A stretch of DNA of 48,159 nt, taken from assembly GCA_022843325.1 (NCBI GenBank), contig JALHNV010000014.1:1-48159 (forward strand), written 5' to 3'. The DNA is from Pseudolabrys sp. (GTDB lineage Bacteria > Pseudomonadota > Alphaproteobacteria > Rhizobiales > Xanthobacteraceae). Below the pieces are notes generated by a model, which saw nothing but the letters and a program-made list of their open reading frames with translations, was not told the origin of the DNA and did not search any database. Shown piece by piece: positions 7,383 through 15,620 of the stretch. Position 1 is the stretch's first letter. Each line of letters opens with the position of its first letter. The translations under genes were made by a program, and so were the position numbers.

Positions 7383-9842
7383 TCAGTTGTCGATCATATC
7401 GCGGACCTTGGTGCCGAGCGCGACCATCGTGAACGGCTTGGCGATCACCTGCATGCCGGGACCGAGCAGGCCGTTGCCGACGGCGGCATTCTCGGCATAG
7501 CCGGTGACAAACAGAACCTTCAGCGCGGGCCGTGTCGCCCGCGCTGCGTCGGCGACCTGCCGGCCGTTCATGCCGCCCGGCAAGCCGACATCGGTCACCA
7601 GCAGATCGATCCGCCGGTCGGACTGCAGGATCTTCAGTCCCGACGGTCCGTCGGCAGCGGCGAGGACGGCATAGCCGGACTCTTCCAGCACCTCGATCAT
7701 CAGCATCCGCACCGTGGCGTCGTCGTCGATCACCAGCACGGTTTCGCCCTGGCCCGGATCGACGGCGGCGACGGCCTCCTGCACGTCGCCTTCGCCCTCC
7801 GAACCGGCGTAACGTGGCAGATACAGGCATATGGTGGTGCCTTTGCCGAGCTCCGAATAGATCCGCACCTGTCCGCCGGACTGGCGGACGAAACCGTGGA
7901 TCATCGACAGTCCGAGGCCGGTGCCCTGGCCAAGCGGCTTGGTGGTGAAAAACGGATCGAACGCCTGGGCGATGACGTCCGGCGTCATACCGGTGCCGGT
8001 ATCGGTCACGCAGAGCGACACATACTGGCCCGGCGGGAGGTCGGCTGCCACCGCCGCCCGATCGTCCAGCCAGCGGTTGGCGGTTTCGATGGTGAGGCGA
8101 CCGCCGCCCGGCGACATGGCATCGCGGGCGTTGATGCAGAGATTAAGCAGTGCGCTTTCCAATTGCGATTGATCGATCCGCGTCCCCCAAAGGCCGCCGG
8201 CGCCGACCACCTCGACCTCGATGGCCGGGCCGACGGTCCGCCGGATCAGGTCTTCCATGCCGGCGATCAGACGGTTGATGTCGGTGGCCTTCGGATCGAG
8301 CGTCTGGCGGCGCGAGAATGCCAGCAGCCGCTGCGTCAATGCGGCGGCGCGGCGCGCCGAGCCTTGCGCGGCCGAGATGTAACGCTCCACACCGCTCAGC
8401 CGCCCTTGCGCCATGCGGCTCTCGAGCAGCTCGAGGCTGCCGCTGATGCCGGCGAGCAAATTGTTGAAGTCATGGGCGATGCCGCCGGTCAGTTGGCCGA
8501 TAGCTTCCATTTTTTGCGACTGGCGCAGGGCTTCCTGCGCCTTGGCGAGCTCTGCCTCGGCGGCCTTTTCCTCAGTGATGTCGCGGCCGGTGCAGTAGAC
8601 CATGCCGTCTTCCGGCACGCCGACCCATGAAATCCAGCGATAGCTGCCGTCCTTGCAGCGGTAGCGGTTGGGAATGCGGATCGCCGGCTCGCCGTGCTGG
8701 GTTACTTCAAAACCCTGACGTGTCCGCTCGACATCTTCCGGATGCAACAGCTCGAAGATCGACATGCTCGCCACTTCGTCTTCCGACCAGCCGAGCACAG
8801 TTTTCCAAGCCGGATTAGAGGTCTCGAAGTAGCCATCGGCATTCAGGGCCCCCATCAGATCGGGACTCATCTGCCAGGTCAGCCCGCGCGCCTGGGTGCG
8901 CTCGATGACCTGACGTTCCAGATCGGCATTGAGTTCGCGCAAACGCGTCTCGCTGGCGCGCAAGGCCGTGGCGGCACGGTGCACTTCGGTGACTTCATAG
9001 CCGGCGACAAAGATGCCGGTCACCTCGCCGGCTTCGTTCTGGATCGGTTCGTAGACGAAGTCGAGGTACCGAAGTTCATCGCTGCCGTGCAGCCGCAACT
9101 CCATGGCGTGATGCACGATCCGCTCGCCGCTTCCATAGACGCTGTCGAGCATTTCGTAGAAGCCCTGCCCCGCCAGGTCGGGAAAAACCTCGCGGATGGT
9201 GCGGCCGATGAAACTGCTCCGGCCCGCGAGCGCGATGTAGGCGGCGTTGACGTATTCGTAGACATGCTCCGGGCCCGACAGAACGCAGACGAACCCCGGC
9301 ATCTGTTCGAACAACTGGCGCTGCCGCCGCTGCTCGGCGGCGATGCGGCGGTCCGCCAGCACACGGGCGGTGGTCTCCACCACAATGGCGATCACGCCGG
9401 CCGCCGCGCCGCTGTCGTCGAGCACCGGCGAGTAGTCCAGATTCATCCAGACCTGCTCGGGGACACCCTTGCGGTGCAGCGTCAGTTCCTGGTCGACATA
9501 GGCCAGCGTGCCGCCCGCGAGCCCGACCTTCATGACATTGTCGTTGAAGGCCGCCACCTCCGGCCAACCCTCGCGCACTTTGCTGCCGAGCAGCCGCGGG
9601 TGGCGGCCGCCGGCAAATACCGAGTAGGCGTCGTTGTAGATCATGACGCCGTCGGGTCCCCACAGCAGCACGATCGGCACCGTCGAGCGCAGCAGAAAGC
9701 CGGTCATGGTCTTGAGGCTTTGCGGCCAGTGCTCCATCCGCCCCAGCGGCGTGGACGACCAGTCGAATGCATAGATGAGCTTCGGCAGTTCGCCGGGGGC
9801 CTGCAAAAAGTCGAATGCCGGGAGAGCCGAACTGTCTTGCAA
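7383..9842 (-). CDS. Soluble PAS-domain hybrid histidine kinase with C-terminal receiver
   Basis: The 819-residue protein has no membrane segment. It starts with a GAF/PAS-like region (about 20-160, LLWGPDGVMIYNDAY), then a PAS domain (about 170-290), and a third PAS with PAC motif (about 320-435, YRCKDGSYRWISWVG). The dimerisation/phosphoacceptor helix carries IGQLTGGIAHDFNNLL with the phosphorylatable His, followed by an ATPase domain with N-box LLNLCINARDAM, G1 DTGTGM and G2 GQGTGLGLS. The C-terminal receiver contains VLVIDDD and the phosphoacceptor in LLVTDVGLPGG. The HDFNNLL type often works through hybrid relays without a dedicated partner, and no response-regulator gene adjoins. The start is TTG 9842 (MQDSSALP), preceded by GGGGG; the first in-frame ATG is 35 codons later, inside the first domain. 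Signal unknown. Confidence 0.88.
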   Translation of the reverse strand: MQDSSALPAFDFLQAPGELPKLIYAFDWSSTPLGRMEHWPQSLKTMTGFLLRSTVPIVLLWGPDGVMIYNDAYSVFAGGRHPRLLGSKVREGWPEVAAFNDNVMKVGLAGGTLAYVDQELTLHRKGVPEQVWMNLDYSPVLDDSGAAAGVIAIVVETTARVLADRRIAAEQRRQRQLFEQMPGFVCVLSGPEHVYEYVNAAYIALAGRSSFIGRTIREVFPDLAGQGFYEMLDSVYGSGERIVHHAMELRLHGSDELRYLDFVYEPIQNEAGEVTGIFVAGYEVTEVHRAATALRASETRLRELNADLERQVIERTQARGLTWQMSPDLMGALNADGYFETSNPAWKTVLGWSEDEVASMSIFELLHPEDVERTRQGFEVTQHGEPAIRIPNRYRCKDGSYRWISWVGVPEDGMVYCTGRDITEEKAAEAELAKAQEALRQSQKMEAIGQLTGGIAHDFNNLLAGISGSLELLESRMAQGRLSGVERYISAAQGSARRAAALTQRLLAFSRRQTLDPKATDINRLIAGMEDLIRRTVGPAIEVEVVGAGGLWGTRIDQSQLESALLNLCINARDAMSPGGGRLTIETANRWLDDRAAVAADLPPGQYVSLCVTDTGTGMTPDVIAQAFDPFFTTKPLGQGTGLGLSMIHGFVRQSGGQVRIYSELGKGTTICLYLPRYAGSEGEGDVQEAVAAVDPGQGETVLVIDDDATVRMLMIEVLEESGYAVLAAADGPSGLKILQSDRRIDLLVTDVGLPGGMNGRQVADAARATRPALKVLFVTGYAENAAVGNGLLGPGMQVIAKPFTMVALGTKVRDMIDN

Positions 9843-10200
9843 TCAATCCCCCGTCGACCCGGGCCGCGCCTCGGCAGCGGGTGTTTTGTTAAAAACGCCC
9901 CTAACCACCCTCGATAAGAGCCTGATCCCGGCTCGGTTCCCCGTTTTCGGCATTTTCCCGATTCCGTTTCGCGTTTGTGCCATTAAGTGTGATTCGCCGG
10001 CGGCCTTGTATTCGCCGCATTGCCCCTCCATATAGGTCGGGACGGCGACGTCGAGCTTAAGGGCTCCGGCGCCTGCGCGGATCGGAAACGGTTTGCGATG
10101 CGGCCGCGAATAGGCAGGTGACGGCGGATGTACCCGCACCTCCCCAGTTCGTGGCCGTTTTCATTTTCAGGGCCCTCCAACTCCCGCCCTGCCTCAATCC
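9843..10200. other. Intergenic stretch without a supported gene
   Basis: These 358 bases lie upstream of the kinase and downstream of dsbB, both on the minus strand. Base composition drops to more AT-rich around 9885-9990, fitting a promoter for the kinase, but no clear -35/-10 pair or operator could be assigned. Short open frames here have no recognisable start signal or protein family. Confidence 0.5.
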
Positions 10201-10764
10201 TCATCTGATCGGCATCCGCTCCTCGGCCGAGCGCCGCGTGTAGGCCTGCACGCCGCCCCAGAGCGCGACCCCGGCCAGTGCCAGCGACACCAGCACGTTC
10301 CAGCCGGGCAGCGAAATGCCGAACAAGCGCCACGCCGCCTCGTCGCAGCGCACCACGGTGACCTTCTGCAACTGGCTCAGCAGGCTGCCGGCGGTCCCGA
10401 GACTGTCCACCGCCCCGGCGCATTCCTGCGGGCCGGGCCAGAAGCCCCATTCGACACCGGCGTGATAGGCGCCAAGCCCGGCGTTCCACAGCATCATGCC
10501 AGCGATCGCGACGAAACCGACCGTCAGAACCTTGCCCGAGGCGCCATGGCCCGCGCCGAGCCACAATAGCGCCGCGAGAGGCACGCCGGCGTAGAAGGCG
10601 TAGCGCTGCTCCAGGCAGAGCGGACACGGCCGCAAGCCCATGCCGTGCTCGAAGAACAGGAAACCGCCGATGGTCAGCAGGCCGACGGTGGCAATGACGA
10701 TCGAGGCAGCCAGCGCCGGCTCGTCGCGGGCCAGCGTACGGGTTTGGACCATCAGGTCATTCAT
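10201..10764 (-). CDS. dsbB: Disulfide bond formation protein DsbB family
   Basis: The 187-residue inner-membrane protein has four predicted helices (about 18-37, 55-72, 78-100 and 155-175). The redox pairs expected for DsbB are present: C47-P-L-C50 in the first periplasmic loop, just before LEQRYAFY, and C115 and C140 in the second loop. DsbB reoxidises DsbA and passes electrons to ubiquinone. The start is ATG 10764 (MNDLMVQTRT); the open frame extends farther upstream, but the extension reads through the tRNA-Leu gene and is rejected. The tRNA lies 60 bp upstream on the same strand, so a shared transcript is possible. No dsbA is present in the window. Confidence 0.9.
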   Translation of the reverse strand: MNDLMVQTRTLARDEPALAASIVIATVGLLTIGGFLFFEHGMGLRPCPLCLEQRYAFYAGVPLAALLWLGAGHGASGKVLTVGFVAIAGMMLWNAGLGAYHAGVEWGFWPGPQECAGAVDSLGTAGSLLSQLQKVTVVRCDEAAWRLFGISLPGWNVLVSLALAGVALWGGVQAYTRRSAEERMPIR

Positions 10765-10824
10765 CGCGTGCTCCAGGCGCCTGCGACCGGCGCCTCGCCA
10801 AAGCCTGCCCCTTGGGAAACTGGA

Positions 10825-10909
10825 TGGTGCCCCTGGCCGGAATCGAACCAGCACTCCTTGCGGAACCTGATTTTGAGTCAGGCGCGTCTACCAATTCCGC
10901 CACAGGGGC
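10825..10909 (-). tRNA. tRNA-Leu (anticodon CAA)
   Basis: On the minus strand a full 85-nt cloverleaf with encoded CCA is visible: acceptor arms GCCCCTG and CAGGGGC, D-loop GGAATTGGTAGACGC, anticodon stem-loop CCTGA-CTCAAAA-TCAGG giving anticodon CAA (UUG codons), a long variable arm as in class II tRNAs, and T-arm GCTGGTTCGATTCCGGC. The discriminator base is A, as required for leucine tRNAs. No intron or group I insertion is present in the anticodon loop, and no integrase or attachment duplication is seen beside it. Confidence 0.97.
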
Positions 10910-11071
10910 ATCTCACGGGCGCTCGTCCTGCGCCGGCCGCGATCATAGAACCGCGCGCCGACGCGTCAATTAGACCCCGGGGGCGCGCCGGTCAACGGGC
11001 TTGGATGAACGCTTTCAGGCATGCCGTTGCGGGCCTATGTTAAACCATGACTCACCGAGCCGGAGATCGCC

Positions 11072-11278
11072 ATGAACGAAGAAGCCCTGAACGGATCGAT
11101 GCGCAAGTTTCTCAAGACCGTCGGCGTCACCTCGCAACGAGAAATCGAAAAGGCCGTCCGCGCCGCAGTCGATGACGGCCGCCTGAAAGGCACGGAAACG
11201 TTACCGGCGCAGATGGTGCTGACCATCGCTGGCGTCAGCCTGACGTTCACGATTGAGGGCACCATCGAGTTGGCGTGA
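11072..11278 (+). CDS. DUF6494 family small protein
   Basis: A 68-residue soluble protein beginning MNEEALNGSMRKFLKTVGVTSQREIEKAVR. The sequence fits the short DUF6494 family found across Proteobacteria, whose function is unknown. The pattern is an amphipathic helical first half followed by beta-strand-like VLTIAGVSLTFTIEGTIEL. GGAG eight bases before ATG 11072 provides a good ribosome-binding site. It stands alone between the tRNA and a small exported protein gene, on the opposite strand to the tRNA. No cysteines or metal-binding motif are present. Confidence 0.75.
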   Translation: MNEEALNGSMRKFLKTVGVTSQREIEKAVRAAVDDGRLKGTETLPAQMVLTIAGVSLTFTIEGTIELA

Positions 11279-11396
11279 TCCGATCGGCCTGATGATGCAG
11301 TGCAGCACAAGTTTTTGCTAAAATGGCGCCCTGCCACGAAACCTTTCACGCTCGCGTGAATTATCCCGGACGAAAATTGCACAGGGAGATGTGACC

Positions 11397-11681
11397 ATGC
11401 GGGCTCTGATTCTGGCCGCCGCTGCGGTGGTTTGTATGTCGTTTGCCGCTCCGGCGCAGGCCGGTATTGCCCAAACCGGTATGTCCGGACTGAAATTGAA
11501 TGTCGGCGCCGAGACGCTGGTGCAGGAAGCGCAGTACCGTCCCCGCCGGCATTACCGGAGCCACCGCTATCATCGTCGTCACGTCCGCCGCCATCGTCAC
11601 TGCTGGAACCAGCGGGTGCGCGTGCGTGTTCCGGGTGGCCATTTCGTCTGGCGCACCAGCCGCCGCTGCGGCTGGCGCTAA
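11397..11681 (+). CDS. Small exported Arg/His-rich protein
   Basis: This 94-residue protein has a signal peptide (MRALILAAAAVVCMSFAAPAQA, cleavage after A22) and a short mature part with an extremely basic centre, RRHYRSHRYHRRHVRRHRHCW, ending in RRCGWR with two cysteines. Such proteins are common and uncharacterised in Rhizobiales; binding of metal or of an anionic surface is only a guess. GGGAG at 11384-11388 lies eight bases before ATG 11397; GTG 11391 is an alternative. A 6-bp palindrome TTCACGctcgCGTGAA sits upstream at about 11345-11360. A strong intrinsic terminator follows at 11701. Confidence 0.7.
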   Translation: MRALILAAAAVVCMSFAAPAQAGIAQTGMSGLKLNVGAETLVQEAQYRPRRHYRSHRYHRRHVRRHRHCWNQRVRVRVPGGHFVWRTSRRCGWR

Positions 11682-11700
11682 GATTCGTCACTGACGTCGA

Positions 11701-11731
11701 AGAGGGCAGCGTTCGCGCTGCCCTCTTTTTT
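11701..11731. terminator. Intrinsic terminator with TTCG loop
   Basis: A perfect 11-bp stem, AGAGGGCAGCG at 11701-11711 and CGCTGCCCTCT at 11716-11726, closes a TTCG tetraloop and runs into TTTTTT. It ends the small exported protein gene and may also serve the convergent dehydrogenase gene, whose stop is at 11739. Confidence 0.92.
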
Positions 11732-11738
11732 GTGCCGG

Positions 11739-13091
11739 CTATACGGCCTCGACGCGGCCGAAGACCGATTCCATCTCGCGTCGTACCTTCACCGCGATGT
11801 CGTCCGGATCGCTCGCAACGTCGGACCATGTCAGCGCGCTACCCGCGGGAATGTCGCGCAACAGCTTGACGTCATGGGCGAGGCCGAGCGGCAGCAATCC
11901 CCCGGCGAGCGAGACATCCGCGGGGGTCTGTTTGCCCCAGACGCAGAAGCCGCCCTCGCCGTCCAGGATTTCGCCGGCTTTCAGCGCGCGCTTGGCCGTT
12001 GCCACCACATCGGAGCGGAATCCCGTAGGCGCCCCGGTCGGCTCGTGACGCAGCGCGCAACTCGCGACAGAAATGCCGAGTTCAAGCCCGATCATGTGGA
12101 TCGGCCGGTACAGCGCGGCGTATTTGCCCCCTGAGTCAGGCAGCATGGCGTATTCTCGAAAGCAGCGGCGGGCGTAATCGGTGTCGCCTTCGATCACCAC
12201 ATAGGTGCCGAGCGCCAGATGATGCGGCACGTCGCGGCCGTCGCGATAGACCGACGACGTCACTTCTGTGACGCCGGCTTTTTCCAATACGCCGCCGTCG
12301 TTTCTCGGCTTGCAAATCTCGGCCAGTTCGAAGCGCGTCGCCGGCGGAAAGCTCAAACCGCCTGACTGCGGGACCAATCCGGTGGCGTTGCACACCGCGG
12401 TCATCTCGATGCCCGACTTGGTGCCGTCGACGAAGCTGTTGAACATCTTCGGGTTGATCGACGCCCGGTCGGTGATGGCGAGATAACGGTCGAGGATGTC
12501 CCACACATTGTCGGGATTGGACTGGTGGTAATGCGGTTCATAGCGCGTGCCCTTGCCGGCGCAGACAACCTTGAAGCCGGCGGCGCGGGCCCAATCGACG
12601 TGCTCGCAGATCAGCGCCGGCTGATCGCCCCATGCCAGGCTGTAGACCACGCCGGCTTCGCTCGCACGGCGTGCCAGCAGCGGCCCGGCCACCGCATCGG
12701 CTTCGACATTGACCATCACGATGTGCTTGCCGTGCCCGATCGCCGCCAGCGCATGAGCGATACCGGCGCCGGGCACACCGGTCGCCTCGACGATCACCTC
12801 GATGCGCGGATCGGCGATCATCGCCATCGCATCGTCGGTGACCAGCGTGGCGCGCGTCGCATACGCATCGTCGAGCGACGCAGCGTCATAACGCGCCGCG
12901 GGCCAGCCGGCGGTGTCGAGTTGACGGCGCGCCCGCGCGACGTCGATATCGACGACCACGGCGACGTGCAGGCCGGCAGTCAACCGCGCCTGCGCCAGGA
13001 ACATGGTGCCGAACTTGCCGGCGCCGATCATGCCCACTGTGACCGGATGGCCGGCCGCCTCACGCTCCAGCAACTTGGAATGAAGATTCAA
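11739..13091 (-). CDS. NAD(P)-dependent dehydrogenase with C-terminal SAF domain (homoserine dehydrogenase-like)
   Basis: The 450-residue protein has an N-terminal Rossmann fold (VTVGMIGAGKFGTMFLAQA, about residues 17-36), a central region with VIVEATGVPGAGIAHALAAIGHGKHIVMVNVEADA typical of homoserine dehydrogenase-like NAD-binding enzymes, and a C-terminal SAF domain (about 375-445, KQTPADVSLAGGLLPLGLAHDVKLLRDIPAGSALTWSDV). This fits the COG4091 predicted homoserine dehydrogenase group. Members act in carbohydrate-acid metabolism rather than threonine synthesis; the actual substrate cannot be read here. The start is TTG 13091, with GGGAG about ten bases upstream; no earlier ATG exists. It is single-gene, facing the exported basic protein across a shared terminator. 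Confidence 0.78.
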   Translation of the reverse strand: MNLHSKLLEREAAGHPVTVGMIGAGKFGTMFLAQARLTAGLHVAVVVDIDVARARRQLDTAGWPAARYDAASLDDAYATRATLVTDDAMAMIADPRIEVIVEATGVPGAGIAHALAAIGHGKHIVMVNVEADAVAGPLLARRASEAGVVYSLAWGDQPALICEHVDWARAAGFKVVCAGKGTRYEPHYHQSNPDNVWDILDRYLAITDRASINPKMFNSFVDGTKSGIEMTAVCNATGLVPQSGGLSFPPATRFELAEICKPRNDGGVLEKAGVTEVTSSVYRDGRDVPHHLALGTYVVIEGDTDYARRCFREYAMLPDSGGKYAALYRPIHMIGLELGISVASCALRHEPTGAPTGFRSDVVATAKRALKAGEILDGEGGFCVWGKQTPADVSLAGGLLPLGLAHDVKLLRDIPAGSALTWSDVASDPDDIAVKVRREMESVFGRVEAV

Positions 13092-13174
13092 TGGCGTCCG
13101 CTCCCGTTGTTCTGATTAAGCGAAACGGACCATAGGGACAGCACGGTGACAAGACGGCGATGCCGCCAGTCCGG

Positions 13175-13696
13175 CTACTGGCAGAGGGCGCGGGACACGA
13201 AGGTCTCGGTCTGACATCCGGGGCCACTGTTGCGACCGGCCATATAGACCTTGGGCGGGCAGACCTCGGCGGTGGTCATGTCGACGCTCTTGCCGGAATT
13301 AAAGCCCTGAGACCGGCACAGGGCGGCCGCGGCCGCAACGCAATCGGGAGCGCCGTTCGGTGCATTGCGGCATTTGCTGTGACCCCGGACCACCCGGGTG
13401 TTGGGAATGCGCGCGACAGCGTCGGCTGCGCCTTTTGCGCCTTCGACCGTTGTTTTCGCCGCCAGGCCGGCCTCGACGCCGAAGGTTTCGACCTCCCGGC
13501 CGGCCCCCTGAACGGTGCTCCCGACGTTGGCCGCCTGTTGTTCAAACCAGCGCTCGATGCGCTGGAACAGGTTCAGCTCTTCGGGCTGCGGCTGCGGACT
13601 TCCCTGCTGGGCGAAGGCAATCGCTGGCAGGATGAAAACCGCGCAGAGGCAGGCGGCGAGCACGTAATGACGAAAGCTGATCCGAACAGTGTCCAT
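13175..13696 (-). CDS. Exported six-cysteine protein of unknown function
   Basis: The 173-residue product has a signal peptide (MDTVRISFRHYVLAACLCAVFILPAIAFAQ). A mature Ala/Gly-rich helical segment (about 45-100, QRIERWFEQQAANVGSTVQGAGREVETFGVEAG) is followed by a Cys-rich C-terminal half with six cysteines (HSKCRNAP, PDCVAAAAALC, EVCPPK, GPGCQ, ALCQ), enough for three disulfides outside the cytoplasm. I do not recognise a characterised family, though similar proteins occur in Bradyrhizobium relatives. ATG 13696 is preferred to a start 13 codons upstream because it opens the signal peptide directly. Its neighbours give no functional clue. Confidence 0.7.
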   Translation of the reverse strand: MDTVRISFRHYVLAACLCAVFILPAIAFAQQGSPQPQPEELNLFQRIERWFEQQAANVGSTVQGAGREVETFGVEAGLAAKTTVEGAKGAADAVARIPNTRVVRGHSKCRNAPNGAPDCVAAAAALCRSQGFNSGKSVDMTTAEVCPPKVYMAGRNSGPGCQTETFVSRALCQ

Positions 13697-13794
13697 GGCC
13701 GGCTGTTTCCGTCGTGGCGATCGTGCCCCCAGCATCGCGGCAGCGCCTCTCTGGTCTTATCGCCCGAGGGCAGTATTGAGGAACCCCGATTCGC

Positions 13795-14406
13795 CTAGAT
13801 CAAGTATAGCGCGGTGGCGATGCCGCCAAACAGAAATAGGGTACCGATCGTCACCCACAATCCAAGGCGCTTTTCGATGATCAACCGGGCGGCCTCGCCA
13901 TAGCGGTAAAGCAGGAACGCGACCAGGAAGAAGCGCGCACCGCGCGTCAGCAGAGACAGAACGACAAAGAGCGCCAGATTGTAGCCGACGAACCCGGAGG
14001 TAATGGTGACCACCTTGAAGGGAAACGGGGTGAAGCCGGCGAACACGATGATCCAGGCGCCCCACTCGGCGTAGGCTTCGCGGAAGTATTCGACCCTGTC
14101 GCCGTAGCCGTAAAGCTGGATGACCCAGTTACCGACTGAGTCAAAAAGCAGCGCGCCGATGGCATAACCAGCCACCCCGCCTGCGACAGAAGTCACCGTG
14201 CACCAGGCCGCCATCACAAAAGCACGGGCCGGGCGCGCGAGCGCCATCGGAATCAGCATGACGTCGGGCGGAATCGGGAAAAAAGAGCTTTCCGCGAACG
14301 ATACGAATCCCAAGGTCCACATCGCGTACCGCTTATGCGCGGCGACAATGCACCAGTCGTACAGACGGCGAATAAAAGAAACCGGCGCGGCGGCCTGAAT
14401 GGTCAT
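13795..14406 (-). CDS. YqaA/DedA-like membrane protein (VTT/SNARE-associated domain)
   Basis: A 203-residue integral membrane protein with about five hydrophobic segments. Near the N-terminus is GFVSFAESSFFPIPPDVMLIPMALA, matching the acidic/FPIPPD motif of the YqaA branch of DedA proteins, and the central GFTPFPFKVVTITSGFVGYNLALFVVLSLLTRGARFFLVAFLLYRYG carries the conserved Arg of the VTT domain. DedA-family proteins are membrane transporters or scramblases affecting phospholipid and isoprenoid carrier recycling. It lies 30 bp downstream of hisE on the same strand, so cotranscription is likely, though no functional link is known. Confidence 0.84.
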   Translation of the reverse strand: MTIQAAAPVSFIRRLYDWCIVAAHKRYAMWTLGFVSFAESSFFPIPPDVMLIPMALARPARAFVMAAWCTVTSVAGGVAGYAIGALLFDSVGNWVIQLYGYGDRVEYFREAYAEWGAWIIVFAGFTPFPFKVVTITSGFVGYNLALFVVLSLLTRGARFFLVAFLLYRYGEAARLIIEKRLGLWVTIGTLFLFGGIATALYLI

Positions 14407-14436
14407 GGGATTCTCATTGGCGGGAATAGCGGCAGA

Positions 14437-14817
14437 TCAACGGCGTTTGCGGATGCGCCTGGATTCCAGAGCCACCACTTTGCGCCGCGACGGGGCCTGT
14501 ACCACATTCTTGGGCAGCTTTTCCGCAATCCCCAGCATCCGCTCCCGCCGGTTCATTTCCGCCCAGACGTCGTCCGGATGGACCCCGGCGTGCACCCAAA
14601 GTACGACGAGATTGTAAAGCAGATCGGCGCTTTCCCGGACCACGGCGTCGGGCCGGCCGCTCAGGGCGTCGATGACGACTTCGATCGCCTCTTCGGCCAG
14701 CTTTTTCGCCATCTTGTCGCAGCCGGACTGCAACAGCCGGGCGGTCCGCGATTTCGCCGGGTCGGTTCCCCGGGCGGCAATCACGGCGTCGAACAGCCGG
14801 GCGACCGAATCAGTCAT
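14437..14817 (-). CDS. hisE: Phosphoribosyl-ATP pyrophosphohydrolase
   Basis: The 126-residue protein carries the MazG-type nucleotide pyrophosphohydrolase fold of HisE: KMAKKLAEEAIEVVIDALSG (about residues 35-54) supplies the EEAxE metal-binding motif, and VRESADLLYNLVVLW (about 60-74) the second ExxD motif. HisE catalyses the second step of histidine synthesis, cleaving PR-ATP to PR-AMP. It is a free-standing gene here, followed by the DedA-like gene rather than other his genes, which in many relatives sit as hisBHAF-hisE. It may be a second copy. The C-terminus is unusually basic (SRRKVVALESRRIRKRR). Confidence 0.88.
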   Translation of the reverse strand: MTDSVARLFDAVIAARGTDPAKSRTARLLQSGCDKMAKKLAEEAIEVVIDALSGRPDAVVRESADLLYNLVVLWVHAGVHPDDVWAEMNRRERMLGIAEKLPKNVVQAPSRRKVVALESRRIRKRR

Positions 14818-14921
14818 CCCGGTACGTTATCCCGCTCCGCGTGCAAAACCGGTTAACGAATCGGCAAAGGACGTTGCAAATGCGCCGTTAAGCTTACCCC
14901 TCGCCGGTGCGCCTTGCCGGG

Positions 14922-15293
14922 TCAGCGCCAGTGACGGTGCCGATAGTGGTGCCGGTAGCGATAGCGCGGCGCATAGTAGCCGGACGGGGCACCGTAGTAG
15001 CCGTAAGGCCGGCCGTAATAACCGTGATGGTGATAACGGTTGGCGGCCGAGGCAGCGGCGATCGCGCCGAACACACCAAGGACGGCGGCAGCGGCCGCTG
15101 CATTGTTGCCGCCGCGGCGGTAGTGACGCCGGCGCGCGCTGAAGTCTGTCGTGGTACCCGCATTGTCTTGCGAGGCTTGCGCCGGGGTTGTCGTTGTCCG
15201 GGGCGCGGCCTGCGCGGTCCCGACATTGAAAGAGGTCAAGGTCAGCGCAACTGCGACCGCACCGGCGATGAGATGCTTGGAGCCTGTCTTCAT
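14922..15293 (-). CDS. Small exported Tyr/Gly/His-rich protein
   Basis: This 123-residue protein begins MKTGSKHLIAGAVAVALTLTSFNVGTAQA, a clear Sec signal peptide. After a Thr-rich segment come RRRHYRRGG, an Ala-rich hydrophobic stretch (AAAAAAVLGVFGAIAAASAA, possibly membrane-spanning) and a tail rich in Tyr, Gly and His (HHHGYYGRPYGYYGAPSGYY...). These sequences occur widely in Rhizobiales without a known role. ATG 15293 is chosen over earlier starts because AAGGAG lies about eight bases before it in the reverse strand. It is composed like the exported protein at 11397 but is not obviously homologous to it. Confidence 0.72.
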   Translation of the reverse strand: MKTGSKHLIAGAVAVALTLTSFNVGTAQAAPRTTTTPAQASQDNAGTTTDFSARRRHYRRGGNNAAAAAAVLGVFGAIAAASAANRYHHHGYYGRPYGYYGAPSGYYAPRYRYRHHYRHRHWR

Positions 15294-15620
15294 GATCATT
15301 CTCCTTGTTGGGGAGATCCTGATCATTCAACGGATGAGACTTACCTTCCCTGCTGCCGGCCCCGGACAACGCGGCTATAGCTTTCGGTGCCGACGCGGCG
15401 AGTTGCGGTAGAATTGCCGCTGGAACCGGCACTTTGCCGGGTCCTTAGGCATCGGTGAGATATTGAGCAGTTTCGACCATCGAGAGCCTTGCGCATTTTT
15501 GTGGCATGTTCTTTGCTCGTTTTCAGGTTCTAAACTGAGCATTCCGCGCAACATCGAAGCCGCGCAGCCTGGTGCCCCGGCGCAGCGCGGCGGCCATCCA
15601 TCGAAGGGAAGGAACCCACT
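15294..15620. other. Divergent promoter region without a gene
   Basis: A 327-bp divergent interval between the small exported protein gene (minus) and the ABC transporter operon (plus). It should hold promoters for both, but no confident -35/-10 pair or operator was recognised. GAAGGGAAGGAA at about 15603-15614 is the ribosome-binding site of the transporter gene. Confidence 0.5.

Noticed and set aside
9843..10139. A small minus-strand open frame upstream of the kinase.
   Set aside because: No conserved composition, signal peptide or ribosome-binding site; placed within an AT-richer promoter-like region.
10765..10854. N-terminal extension of DsbB through the tRNA region.
   Set aside because: The extra 30 codons overlap the tRNA-Leu gene and have a low-complexity Arg/Gly content; ATG 10764 is the natural start.
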